DNA of 42,422 nucleotides. Origin: Candidatus Gottesmanbacteria bacterium RIFCSPHIGHO2_01_FULL_46_14 (GTDB lineage: Bacteria; Patescibacteriota; Microgenomatia; UBA10105; UBA927). Position 1 is the first letter of the stretch. Each line of letters starts with the position of its first letter. Shown piece after piece: positions 7,020 through 13,317 of this stretch. Below the pieces are notes generated by a model that did not search any database, was not told the origin of the DNA, and saw only the letters and a list, made by a program, of their open reading frames with translations. Location of the stretch: NCBI GenBank assembly GCA_001780895.1, contig MFJJ01000019.1, forward strand, positions 1 to 42,422. The letters are read 5' to 3'. The position numbers were made by a program, and so were the translations under genes.

Positions 7020-8594
7020 ATGAAAAAGTGGTTAATTTTAAGCGGTAGTGGAGATCTTATAGAGAATATTCTCAAAAATAGGGGACTGACGACGAAAAAA
7101 GAAATCGAAGAATTTTTTCATCCTCCGTATCCCCCCCATCTCCCTAGTTTCCCTGATCTAGCCAAGGCAATCGAGCGCATCAAAAAAGCCATCAACAACA
7201 AGGAATCTATTGTGGTGTATGCCGATTACGACGCCGATGGTGTTACCGCCGGCGCAATCATGTGGGAAACGATCTATAAACTGGGAGGCAACGTTATGCC
7301 CTATATTCCCCATCGCATCGAGGAAGGGTATGGACTTTCGCTAAAAGGCATCGATGCCGTAAAAAAAGAATTTAATCCGTCTCTTATTATTACCGTCGAT
7401 CACGGTATCACTGCATGGGAAAAGATCGCGTATGCAAAATCTCTGGGAATTGATGTCATTGTGACGGATCATCACGTTAAACCAATAAAACTTCCGGATT
7501 GTTTGATTGTTCATACGACAGAATTATCTGGTGCTGGAGTTTCCTGGTGTGTCGCAAAAAAATTAATGCCTGATCCAGACCTTTCGCTTGCGGCAATCGG
7601 CACGATTGCAGACATGATGCCATTGGTCGGACCTAATCGGTCGATAGTAAAATTTGGGCTCTTGGCAATTGCAAAAACAAAACGGGTGGGGCTCGAAGCG
7701 CTCATGGGAGATGCCGGAATTTCTAAGGAGTCTCTCGCGACGTATGAAGTGTCCCATATGATCGCGCCGAGGCTCAATGCCATGGGGAGAATTGAACATG
7801 CTCTCGATGCCCTGCGACTGTTATGTACCAATAATAAAGAGAAGGCACGAACGCTTGCTGAAACTCTCGGACTCAAAAATCGGGAGCGCCAGCAACTTAC
7901 CGCAGATACCACACTGCATGCATTAGGTTTGGTTCCCAAAACGACAAAAAAACTTATTTTCATTGCTCACCAATCATATAACCAGGGGGTTATTGGACTG
8001 GTAGCTGGAAAGCTCGTCGAGGAATATTATGTGCCGGCAATCGTCGTTTCCAAAGGAGAGGTGTACTCAAAAGCGTCAGCTCGGTCAATTGCAGGATTTA
8101 ATATCGTCGAAGCGATTCGGAGCGCGAGCGATTTATTGGTCGATGTTGGAGGACATCCTATGGCTGCCGGGTTTACGGTAGAAACGAAAAATCTGGGTGC
8201 ACTTCAGAAGCGGCTTGAGCAGTTGGCAGAAAAAGAAATTAGTGATGAACTCTTGATCCGGGTTCTTACAATCGATGCTGAAATTCCACTGACATCTGTC
8301 ACAGAAGAACTTTGGAAGAAACTTCGCGATTTTGAACCGTTTGGTTTCGGCAATCCCGAGCCGGTGTTTGCGACCAAAAATGTACATGTTACAGAAGCTC
8401 GTCTCGTCGGTGCCGACGGCAAGCATCTCAAACTAAAAATTGATGGCATGGAGGCAATCGCGTTTAATTTCGGTAAACTCTACGGAGAGCTTCAGGCCAA
8501 TGCCACCGTTGACATTGCCTACACCATAGCCCTCGACACCTGGAACGGATCAAGGCGATTACAACTCAAAGTAAAAGACATTCACATTGTGTGA
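7020..8594 (+). CDS. recJ: Single-stranded-DNA-specific exonuclease RecJ
   Basis: 524 residues of the DHH phosphoesterase family, a 5'-3' ssDNA exonuclease for recombination and mismatch repair. Motif I is VVYADYDADGVTAG (about 65-78). Motif II is VDHGITAW (about 126), motif III VTDHHV (about 147-152), and SLAAIGTIADMMPL follows near 190. The DHHA1 domain carries ASARSIAGFNIVEA and GGHPMAAGF (about 345-385), and an OB-like C-terminal domain (about 420-524) completes the core RecJ plan. Its first ATG lies 7 bases past the shared palindromic -10. The last 25 codons have a diverged second copy at 9226-9303, beyond an inserted toxin-antitoxin pair. Confidence 0.96.
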   Translation: MKKWLILSGSGDLIENILKNRGLTTKKEIEEFFHPPYPPHLPSFPDLAKAIERIKKAINNKESIVVYADYDADGVTAGAIMWETIYKLGGNVMPYIPHRIEEGYGLSLKGIDAVKKEFNPSLIITVDHGITAWEKIAYAKSLGIDVIVTDHHVKPIKLPDCLIVHTTELSGAGVSWCVAKKLMPDPDLSLAAIGTIADMMPLVGPNRSIVKFGLLAIAKTKRVGLEALMGDAGISKESLATYEVSHMIAPRLNAMGRIEHALDALRLLCTNNKEKARTLAETLGLKNRERQQLTADTTLHALGLVPKTTKKLIFIAHQSYNQGVIGLVAGKLVEEYYVPAIVVSKGEVYSKASARSIAGFNIVEAIRSASDLLVDVGGHPMAAGFTVETKNLGALQKRLEQLAEKEISDELLIRVLTIDAEIPLTSVTEELWKKLRDFEPFGFGNPEPVFATKNVHVTEARLVGADGKHLKLKIDGMEAIAFNFGKLYGELQANATVDIAYTIALDTWNGSRRLQLKVKDIHIV

Positions 8595-8615
8595 TAGGTG
8601 CTCGAATGTTATACT
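8587..8615 (+). promoter_or_regulatory. Promoter of the DUF433/DUF5615 module (TTGTGT-N17-TATACT)
   Basis: TTGTGT at 8587-8592 is made of the last recJ codons and stop; TATACT lies at 8610-8615 with a 17-base spacer. The GTG at 8626 is 10 bases after the -10, so the mRNA would be almost leaderless. The incoming module therefore appears to use the recJ tail as its -35. Confidence 0.6.
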
Positions 8616-8625
8616 TACATTTGTT

Positions 8626-8856
8626 GTGAAACAGAAAACGATTTTTCCCAATATTGCGGTCCATCCCGGAGTACGCTTCGGTAAGCCGGTAATTGCTGGC
8701 ACGCGTGTACCGGTTGATGTTGTTGTGGGCAAAATTGCGGGAGGCATGGTCGTAAACGATGTGATGCGTGAATATGATCTTACAAAACGGCAAGTTTTTG
8801 CTGCTCTTCAGTACGCTGCAAACGTCGTCGCTCACGAGGATGTTATCATCGCATGA
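8626..8856 (+). CDS. DUF433 family antitoxin
   Basis: 76 residues. The DUF433 pattern is complete: IAVHPGVRFGKPVIAGTRVPVDVVVGKIAGGM followed by DVMREYDLTKRQVFAALQYA, a beta-hairpin plus helix-turn-helix fold that binds DNA. DUF433 proteins are paired with DUF5615 PIN-like toxins, as here (the genes overlap by 4 bases), and probably repress their own promoter. GTG at 8626 is chosen because it lies 10 bases after a -10 box and removes residues with no family match. A TTG at 8587 would overlap recJ and lie in the promoter. Confidence 0.88.
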   Translation: MKQKTIFPNIAVHPGVRFGKPVIAGTRVPVDVVVGKIAGGMVVNDVMREYDLTKRQVFAALQYAANVVAHEDVIIA

Positions 8857-9215
8857 ACGCAGTTATAGACGAGGATCTCCACCGGTCACTCGGAAGCCAT
8901 CTTTCATCATTGGGGTTTACATCTCTGGACGTCCGTGATCACGGACTCCGTGGCGCTTCAGATGAAGAGGTGTTTCTCTTTGCGCAAAAGCGTAAGGCAA
9001 TTTTATTTAGCGCAGATTTAGGTTTTGCCAATACGCTCTCGTATCGGGTGCAAAATCACTGCGGCGTCGTTATCTTGCGCTATCCTAATGAACTGTCAAC
9101 AAACGCGATCAACGAAGACATCCGTCTGCTTCTTTCAAAGCTCATCCATGAGGATTATGACAGAAGTTTGATTATTCTCTCTCCCGGTAAACTCCGGATA
9201 CGACGGAATCAATAA
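8853..9215 (+). CDS. DUF5615 PIN-like toxin
   Basis: 120 residues beginning MNAVIDEDLHRSLGSHLSSLGF; the typical DUF5615 start is an acidic D-E-D motif at residues 6-8. It continues with VRDHGLRGASDEEVFLFAQKRKAILFSADLGFAN, holding the second acidic site (AD-x-GF). Members are compact PIN-fold proteins predicted to be metal-dependent RNases, partnered with DUF433 or similar antitoxins. The ATGA overlap with the DUF433 gene supports one operon. The pair occupies the interval between the two copies of the recJ 3' end, indicating acquisition of the whole module there. Confidence 0.88.
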   Translation: MNAVIDEDLHRSLGSHLSSLGFTSLDVRDHGLRGASDEEVFLFAQKRKAILFSADLGFANTLSYRVQNHCGVVILRYPNELSTNAINEDIRLLLSKLIHEDYDRSLIILSPGKLRIRRNQ

Positions 9216-9225
9216 CTCTATCTTT

Positions 9226-9303
9226 TACACCATAGCCCTCGATACCTGGAACGGTTCCCGCCGCCTCCAACTCAAAATCAAAGATATCCATCAAATTATA
9301 TAA
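9226..9303 (+). pseudogene. Diverged duplicate of the recJ 3' end
   Basis: Translates as YTIALDTWNGSRRLQLKIKD plus IHQII and a stop, matching the last 24 residues of RecJ (8520-8594) at 21 or more positions. At DNA level, 9226-9255 is nearly identical to 8520-8549, while the rest differs mostly at synonymous positions (for example four consecutive codons of the GSRRL stretch). This looks like a homologous but diverged recJ end, not a fresh tandem duplication. It lies 10 bases after the DUF5615 stop and has no start codon. Confidence 0.85.
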
Positions 9304-9491
9304 TTTACTTGTACAGTTTCGTACGAAACATCAACAGGAGGTGGTACGAGTAATTCTCGCCTATCCACGAACACTGAAACAGTTCCTCCTTTATAAACAC
9401 GAGTTCTTTCATGTGGATTATTACTCTTTTTTAAAGATAATGCTTCTGTAGTTGATTGACCTGTTTCTGATTTTGCATCTATGTTTACCAT
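9291..9491 (-). CDS. Hypothetical protein, 66 aa
   Basis: The ATG at 9491 is preceded by a perfect AAGGAGGTGAT Shine-Dalgarno 6 bases away, so this ORF is probably real. The predicted protein is soluble: a polar first half (AKSETGQSTTEALSLKKSNNPHERT), then a beta-rich part (VYKGGTVSVFVDRRELLVPPPVDVSYETVQVNYII). I do not recognise a family. Its 3' end overlaps the recJ-end remnant by 13 bases on the other strand. It stands behind a roughly 160-base leader that ends in a terminator-like hairpin, suggesting attenuation control. A GTG at 9500 is in frame but forms part of the SD. Confidence 0.6.
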   Translation of the reverse strand: MVNIDAKSETGQSTTEALSLKKSNNPHERTRVYKGGTVSVFVDRRELLVPPPVDVSYETVQVNYII

Positions 9492-9652
9492 ATATATCAC
9501 CTCCTTTTTCCATAAAAAAACCTCCCTATTTTGGGAGGTCGTGGGTTGTTTTTAAATTTCTTTTACGTCTTCACCACACGACTCTCCCTCCAGACTCGGA
9601 GGTTAATACGATTAAGTTCAATAAAGTGTGTGGTGTGCAAATTCATACGAAC
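9492..9652 (-). promoter_or_regulatory. Structured 5' leader with terminator hairpin (candidate attenuator or riboswitch)
   Basis: Between the minus promoter at 9659-9688 and the 66-aa gene lie several complementary elements. GTGTGGTG/CACCACAC (9572-9579 with 9628-9635) closes a domain containing a CCTCC/GGAGG hairpin (9587-9602). A competing helix GTCGTG/CACGAC joins 9538-9543 to 9577-9582. A 7-bp hairpin (9520-9526/9533-9539) is followed on the minus strand by seven U residues, like an intrinsic terminator, and then directly by the SD. I cannot match it to a known riboswitch class. Confidence 0.5.
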
Positions 9653-9658
9653 CTATAT

Positions 9659-9688
9659 TTTATATCAAACCAGCTCACGCCTTGTCAA
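9659..9688 (-). promoter_or_regulatory. Promoter of the leader and 66-aa gene (TTGACA-N18-TATAAA)
   Basis: Minus-strand TTGACA at 9688-9683, an 18-base spacer, and TATAAA at 9664-9659. It shares its -35 with the oppositely oriented promoter at 9682-9711: the CTTGTCAAG block serves both. Confidence 0.6.
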
Positions 9689-9711
9689 GAGGGTAAGATG
9701 TGTTTTATACT
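9682..9711 (+). promoter_or_regulatory. Promoter of the DUF5678/retropepsin pair (TTGTCA-N18-TATACT)
   Basis: TTGTCA at 9682-9687 and TATACT at 9706-9711. The ATG at 9721 is 9 bases after the -10, implying a leader of two or three bases. Its -35 overlaps the -35 of the divergent promoter on the minus strand. Confidence 0.65.
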
Positions 9712-9720
9712 CATACCTAT

Positions 9721-9930
9721 ATGAAGAAAGATACGATCATTAGACTACCAAAGGCGCTTGCAAATCCTCAGTACAAAGGGAAACATCTCGTGTTGGTCGA
9801 AGGCAGAGTTGTTGCAGCTGGCACGTGGGAAAAAGTTTCGCGGGCACTAAAGAGTATATATAAACAGGGGAAAACTCCGATGATTACCTATATGCCCAAA
9901 GCCGACTCCATGATTCTCCTTACCAGATGA
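9721..9930 (+). CDS. DUF5678 domain protein
   Basis: 69 residues with the DUF5678 pattern: PQYKGKHLVLVEGRVVAAGTWEKVSRALK...GKTPMITYMPKADSMIL. It is a small alpha/beta protein of unknown function, common in CPR, Chloroflexi and cyanobacteria and often encoded next to a retropepsin-like gene. The ATG at 9721 is chosen since an in-frame GTG at 9700 lies upstream of the -10 box. Only 4 bases separate it from the protease gene, so the two form an operon. By gene layout it resembles the antitoxin position of a two-gene module, but no toxic activity is established. Confidence 0.8.
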   Translation: MKKDTIIRLPKALANPQYKGKHLVLVEGRVVAAGTWEKVSRALKSIYKQGKTPMITYMPKADSMILLTR

Positions 9931-9934
9931 TCTC

Positions 9935-10345
9935 ATGAGTATTCGTTTTCCTTTTGAACGAGAGCGATCTTCATTGTTTGGCTGGGTATACCGACCCTAT
10001 GCAGTTGTTTCTTTTTGGTCAAAGAAATGGGACGAGTGGCTTGATATAGGCATGATCGTCGATAGTGGAGCGGACTATACCATGTTGCCGAGAACCTATA
10101 TTGCCGAGCTGGGAATTGATGGAAAACATGAGACCCGTGAGCTTTCAACGCGAGGCGTTGGCGGATCGTCGCGAGTCTATCTTCTGCGTCGGAAACATCG
10201 AATCAAGCTTGGGCGTTGGGAACGACAAATTCCTTTGGGTTTTATTGATGCGATTGATATTCCACCTCTATTGGGACGACAAGATTTTATGGAAACGTTT
10301 CGTTTTACTCTCCATAATCACACAACGGAAATTGACATTGGCTAA
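9935..10345 (+). CDS. Retropepsin-like aspartic protease
   Basis: 136 residues. The catalytic D-S/T-G motif is present as IVDSGADYTMLP (residues about 43-54), and the second hydrophobic-glycine element appears as LLGRQDFMETF (about 110-120). This is the single-domain, dimer-forming clan AA pattern, as in bacterial retropepsin-like proteins. The substrate is unknown. The 4-base gap to the DUF5678 gene suggests the two proteins act together. The gene ends 15 bases before the TACTAT -10 box of the aspS T-box promoter, whose -35 TTGACA is inside this coding sequence. Confidence 0.8.
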   Translation: MSIRFPFERERSSLFGWVYRPYAVVSFWSKKWDEWLDIGMIVDSGADYTMLPRTYIAELGIDGKHETRELSTRGVGGSSRVYLLRRKHRIKLGRWERQIPLGFIDAIDIPPLLGRQDFMETFRFTLHNHTTEIDIG

Positions 10346-10360
10346 TCGGTAGAGTACTAT
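10332..10360 (+). promoter_or_regulatory. Promoter of aspS and its T-box leader (TTGACA-N17-TACTAT)
   Basis: Perfect TTGACA at 10332-10337, a 17-base spacer, and TACTAT at 10355-10360. The predicted start near 10367 is a few bases before the base of T-box Stem I. Confidence 0.75.
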
Positions 10361-10366
10361 ATGGCA

Positions 10367-10535
10367 ATTGAAATGCGATGATGGCTCAACACGCCGGAGC
10401 AGCGGGAAGAAACCCCGATTCAATCGGGGCTGTAGACCCCGCCGGGAATGCCCGATACAGCATACAACGAGAAGCAACGAAGGTGGTACCACGGTGAGAG
10501 CCGTCCTTTGATAGAATAGAAGGGCGGCTTATTTT
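10367..10535 (+). promoter_or_regulatory. T-box riboswitch controlling aspS
   Basis: T-box leaders bind uncharged tRNA and choose between antitermination and termination. The conserved T-box core AAGGTGGTACCACGG lies at 10480-10494. The antiterminator folds as AAGG/CCTT (10480-10483 with 10505-10508) and ACGG/CCGT (10491-10494 with 10501-10504) around the 7-base TGGTACC bulge. The competing terminator pairs GCCGTCCTT (10500-10508) with AAGGGCGGC (10520-10528), then TTATTTT up to the ATG. Stem I is closed by ATGC/GCAT (10373-10376/10460-10463). GAT at 10454-10456, just inside it, is a candidate Asp specifier. An internal CCCCGATTCAATCGGGG hairpin (10413-10429) extends Stem I. Confidence 0.9.
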
Positions 10536-11939
10536 ATGGAACGAACATTAGCAATCGAAACAGTCAAAGCAGTCGGAAAGGAAGTAAAGCTTCAGGGGTG
10601 GGTCAATACTAGGCGGGATCACGGCAAGATCATGTTTTTGGATCTTCGAGATCGATCCGGAATCGTGCAGCTCGTTTCCACCAAGGATTTGGCAGATGCA
10701 CGGGCAGAAGACGTGATCGAAGTCGTGGGTCTGGTCAAAGAGCGCCCCGCTTCTATGGTCAATCCCAAGATTGAGACCGGAACGGTTGAAGTGGAAATCA
10801 AAAGCATAGCCATTATTTCAAAAGCACGCGAACTCCCGTTTCCCATCGATACGGATGGGTATGACATCAACGAAGAAATTCGGATGAAGTATCGGTATCT
10901 CGATATTCGCCGTTCCCGCATGACAAGAAATCTGCGTGTTCGATCCAAGGTGACAACATTTATCAGAAATTATCTTACGGTACTGGATTTTGTCGAAGTC
11001 GAAACACCGATGCTTACAAAAACCACTCCAGAAGGAGCGCGAGATTTTATTGTTCCCTCGCGTCTCCAAAAGGGCAAATTCTACGCGCTTCCCCAATCAC
11101 CCCAGCAATACAAACAACTCCTCATGGTTGCAGGGCTTGAGCGATATTTCCAGATCGTTCGGTGTTTCCGGGATGAAGATCCGAGAAAAGACCGCGCATA
11201 CGGAGAATTTACGCAACTCGATATGGAAATGTCGTTTGTGACACAAAACGATATTCTCTCGCTAATTGAACTAATGTTTACCAAACTGGTTGGAGAAATT
11301 TTTCCGGAAAAACATATATCACAGTCTCCCTGGCCAAGAATTCCTCACAAGGAAGCGATGGCAACATATGGAACCGATAAGCCCGATATTAGAAAGGACA
11401 AAAACGACCCAAACGAACTCGCTTTTTCCTGGACCATCGATTTTCCGCTTTTTACCGAGCAATCGGAGGAAGATTTTTACCATGGATCGGGAGCAGCCAA
11501 ATTTGCTCCATCGCACCACATGTTTACTTCACCGCATCCGGACGATATTGGGCTTTTGGATACGGATCCAATGAAAGTTCGTGGACTCCAACATGACTTA
11601 GTGCTCAATGGCTATGAAGTCGGTGGGGGAAGCATTCGTATTCACGAGCGGGAAGTGCAGGAAAAGGTGTTTGATCTTATCGGCTTTAGCGAAAAACAAA
11701 AATCACAATTTGAACATATGCTCACGGCATTTACCTACGGGGTGCCGCCGCATGGGGGAATAGCACCGGGAATTGATCGTTTGGTCATGAGTATTTTGGG
11801 GGAACCCACGATTCGTGAAGTCATGGCATTTCCGGCCTCCTCGTCCGGTCAGACGAGCGTCATGGACGCCCCAAGTGACGCCACACCAGAACAACTCAAA
11901 GAGCTGGGAATTACCGTGATAAGTAAAAAGAAATTATAG
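10536..11939 (+). CDS. aspS: Aspartate--tRNA ligase lacking the GAD domain
   Basis: 467-residue class II aminoacyl-tRNA synthetase. The N-terminal OB fold binds the anticodon (VKLQGWVNTRRDHGKIMFLDLRDRSGIVQLV). The catalytic core has motif 2 FRDEDPRKDRAYGEFTQLDMEMSF (about 215) and motif 3 GIAPGIDRLVM (about 407). Bacterial AspRS is normally about 590 residues because a GAD domain is inserted between YGTDKPD and the SWVTDFPLFE-like strand. Here KPDIR is followed after about ten residues by AFSWTIDFPLF, so GAD is absent. The ATG directly follows the T-run of the T-box terminator. No Asp-tRNA(Asn) inference can be made from this window alone. Confidence 0.96.
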   Translation: MERTLAIETVKAVGKEVKLQGWVNTRRDHGKIMFLDLRDRSGIVQLVSTKDLADARAEDVIEVVGLVKERPASMVNPKIETGTVEVEIKSIAIISKARELPFPIDTDGYDINEEIRMKYRYLDIRRSRMTRNLRVRSKVTTFIRNYLTVLDFVEVETPMLTKTTPEGARDFIVPSRLQKGKFYALPQSPQQYKQLLMVAGLERYFQIVRCFRDEDPRKDRAYGEFTQLDMEMSFVTQNDILSLIELMFTKLVGEIFPEKHISQSPWPRIPHKEAMATYGTDKPDIRKDKNDPNELAFSWTIDFPLFTEQSEEDFYHGSGAAKFAPSHHMFTSPHPDDIGLLDTDPMKVRGLQHDLVLNGYEVGGGSIRIHEREVQEKVFDLIGFSEKQKSQFEHMLTAFTYGVPPHGGIAPGIDRLVMSILGEPTIREVMAFPASSSGQTSVMDAPSDATPEQLKELGITVISKKKL

Positions 11940-11941
11940 GT

Positions 11942-12151
11942 TTACGCGAAATATTTTTGTTTTATTTCCTTAGGAAGCTCCTTGGAGGCTTTGTGAAAGA
12001 AACGCGAAGCCTGAAGAATTTCCAGTGAAACCGGGGCATTGTTCTTATCTACTTCCAGAATGGTATTTTCCACCTCAAAAGAGTCGTCAACTGGTTTGCT
12101 GGAAAATTTGACAACCAAGATATCGTCTTTTTTGTGATATTTAAGCTTCAT
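11942..12151 (-). CDS. DUF2283 family protein (orphan antitoxin)
   Basis: 69 residues with the DUF2283 pattern: KLKYHKKDDILVVKFSSKPVDDSFEVENTILEVDKNNAPVSLEIL, a beta-rich fold with the typical Y-x-x-x-x-D-x-L start and the SLEIL ending. DUF2283 proteins are commonly encoded directly after, and partnered with, DUF4258-type toxins. Here the upstream partner is only a deleted remnant overlapping this start codon (ATGA), so the antitoxin is probably an orphan. An AAGGAAGA sequence 7-14 bases upstream may serve as its SD. It ends 3 bases after the aspS stop, tail to tail. Confidence 0.85.
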   Translation of the reverse strand: MKLKYHKKDDILVVKFSSKPVDDSFEVENTILEVDKNNAPVSLEILQASRFFHKASKELPKEIKQKYFA

Positions 12152-12302
12152 ATATATCTTCCTTTTCGGGCAATATGAAATGTTATAATTTTGATTTTCC
12201 CGTCTATTATATCATAGATAATTCGCAGATCGTAAGTCTAAACTTCTTGATATCAGGCCGAAGAAGCTTTTCTGATGAGTGCTTTGTATACACAATACTC
12301 AT
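12148..12302 (-). pseudogene. Internally deleted DUF4258-type toxin remnant
   Basis: Reading minus from the ATG at 12302 gives MSIVYTKHSSEKLLRP plus DIKKFRLT, a typical DUF4258 N-terminus. The frame then closes. From 12237 another frame gives TYDLRIIYDIIDGKIKIITF plus HIARKGRYI and a stop overlapping the DUF2283 ATG, a typical DUF4258 C-terminus. The two pieces together have about 53 codons against about 90 in the family, so the middle is missing and the frame is broken. The layout toxin-DUF2283 is preserved. The dacA promoter region on the other strand overlaps the remnant's 5' end. Confidence 0.75.
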
Positions 12303-12309
12303 TAATCGT

Positions 12310-12315
12310 TATGAT
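12310..12315 (+). promoter_or_regulatory. -10 box for the D-Ala-D-Ala carboxypeptidase gene
   Basis: TATGAT in TTATGATATCATTATGG, six bases before the ATG at 12322, implying transcription from the start codon itself. It is again part of an ATGATATCAT palindrome like that at 7001-7012. The -35 is unclear. Confidence 0.5.
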
Positions 12316-12321
12316 ATCATT

Positions 12322-13317
12322 ATGGCCAAAAGGAAGGTTATCTACCGGCGAAAGAATTTCTGGAAGTCAGCGTGGGATAAAATAGTGTTTCTCGTGGTTT
12401 TGGTTGTTTTTATTCTTCTTTCTCCCGCACAAAACGTGTATACAACCGCAACGACTGGAACGCCCACGCTTTTCCGTTTGCCGTTCCCCATGCCCACCCC
12501 CGCTCCCTATCCGGTCAACGCGACCGGGGTTTATCCCGGCAGTGAGATCACCGCGTCGGGTATTGTCATTGTCGATGTGGACTCAGCGGTGGTTATGTAT
12601 CAAAGAAATGCTAATTTGCTTCTCTCTCCCGCTTCAACAACCAAAATCATGACTGCTCTTGTGGCTCTGGATTCGTATGATCTGGGTGAGGTCGTGACGA
12701 TCAAAAATTTATTGACCGACGGCCAAACCATGAAACTTTTTGTCGGAGAAAAGATGATGGTTGAGAATCTCCTCTATGGAACGCTCGTCATGTCCGGCAA
12801 TGACGCAGCCTATGCTCTCGCCGATCATTATCCCGGAGGAGTGGACGGCTTCGTTTCTGCGATGAACGAGAAAGCAAAAGCGCTTAAACTCACCCAAACG
12901 CATTTCACCAATCCCATGGGTTTTGATAATCCAAATCACAAAACAAGTGCAATGGACTTAGCAAATCTGGCTCGCGTCGCCCTGTCTAATCCAGTGATAG
13001 CTAAAATGGTTGCTATCCCCCAGATTACCATTGCCGACGTCACGCACACGTACTACCATCCGCTCAAAAACGTCAATGAACTCTTGGGGAAAATTCCCGG
13101 TGTCGGAGGTATCAAAACGGGTTGGACCGAAGAAGCAGGGGAAAATCTGGTAACGCTTGTTGACCGTAATGGACATAACGTCATTCTGGTTGTTCTTCAC
13201 AGCGAGGATCGATTTGCAGAAACCACAGTGCTTATTGGCTGGATATTCGGTAATTACCAGTGGGAAGACTTCACTGTTCAATCCACGGCGGAGCCACTGC
13301 TTCCACATAGGCCATAA
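12322..13317 (+). CDS. D-alanyl-D-alanine carboxypeptidase (peptidase S11, PBP5-like)
   Basis: 331 residues. An N-terminal membrane segment (about 18-36) directs it outside the membrane; a Pro-rich linker follows. The S11 serine hydrolase triad is complete: SPASTTKIMTA (SxxK, about residue 105), SGNDAA (SxN, about 158) and GIKTGWTEEAGENLV (KTG, about 265). The enzyme trims pentapeptides of peptidoglycan, implying a cell wall. ATG at 12322 (MAKRKVIYRR) is chosen: the longer frame from 12175 runs through the toxin remnant and the promoter and adds non-family sequence. The last 47 bases overlap the next gene tail to tail. Confidence 0.93.
   Translation: MAKRKVIYRRKNFWKSAWDKIVFLVVLVVFILLSPAQNVYTTATTGTPTLFRLPFPMPTPAPYPVNATGVYPGSEITASGIVIVDVDSAVVMYQRNANLLLSPASTTKIMTALVALDSYDLGEVVTIKNLLTDGQTMKLFVGEKMMVENLLYGTLVMSGNDAAYALADHYPGGVDGFVSAMNEKAKALKLTQTHFTNPMGFDNPNHKTSAMDLANLARVALSNPVIAKMVAIPQITIADVTHTYYHPLKNVNELLGKIPGVGGIKTGWTEEAGENLVTLVDRNGHNVILVVLHSEDRFAETTVLIGWIFGNYQWEDFTVQSTAEPLLPHRP

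Noticed and set aside
12175..12321. N-terminal extension of the carboxypeptidase frame
   Set aside because: It runs antisense through the DUF4258 remnant and over the -10 box; the family-like protein begins at 12322.
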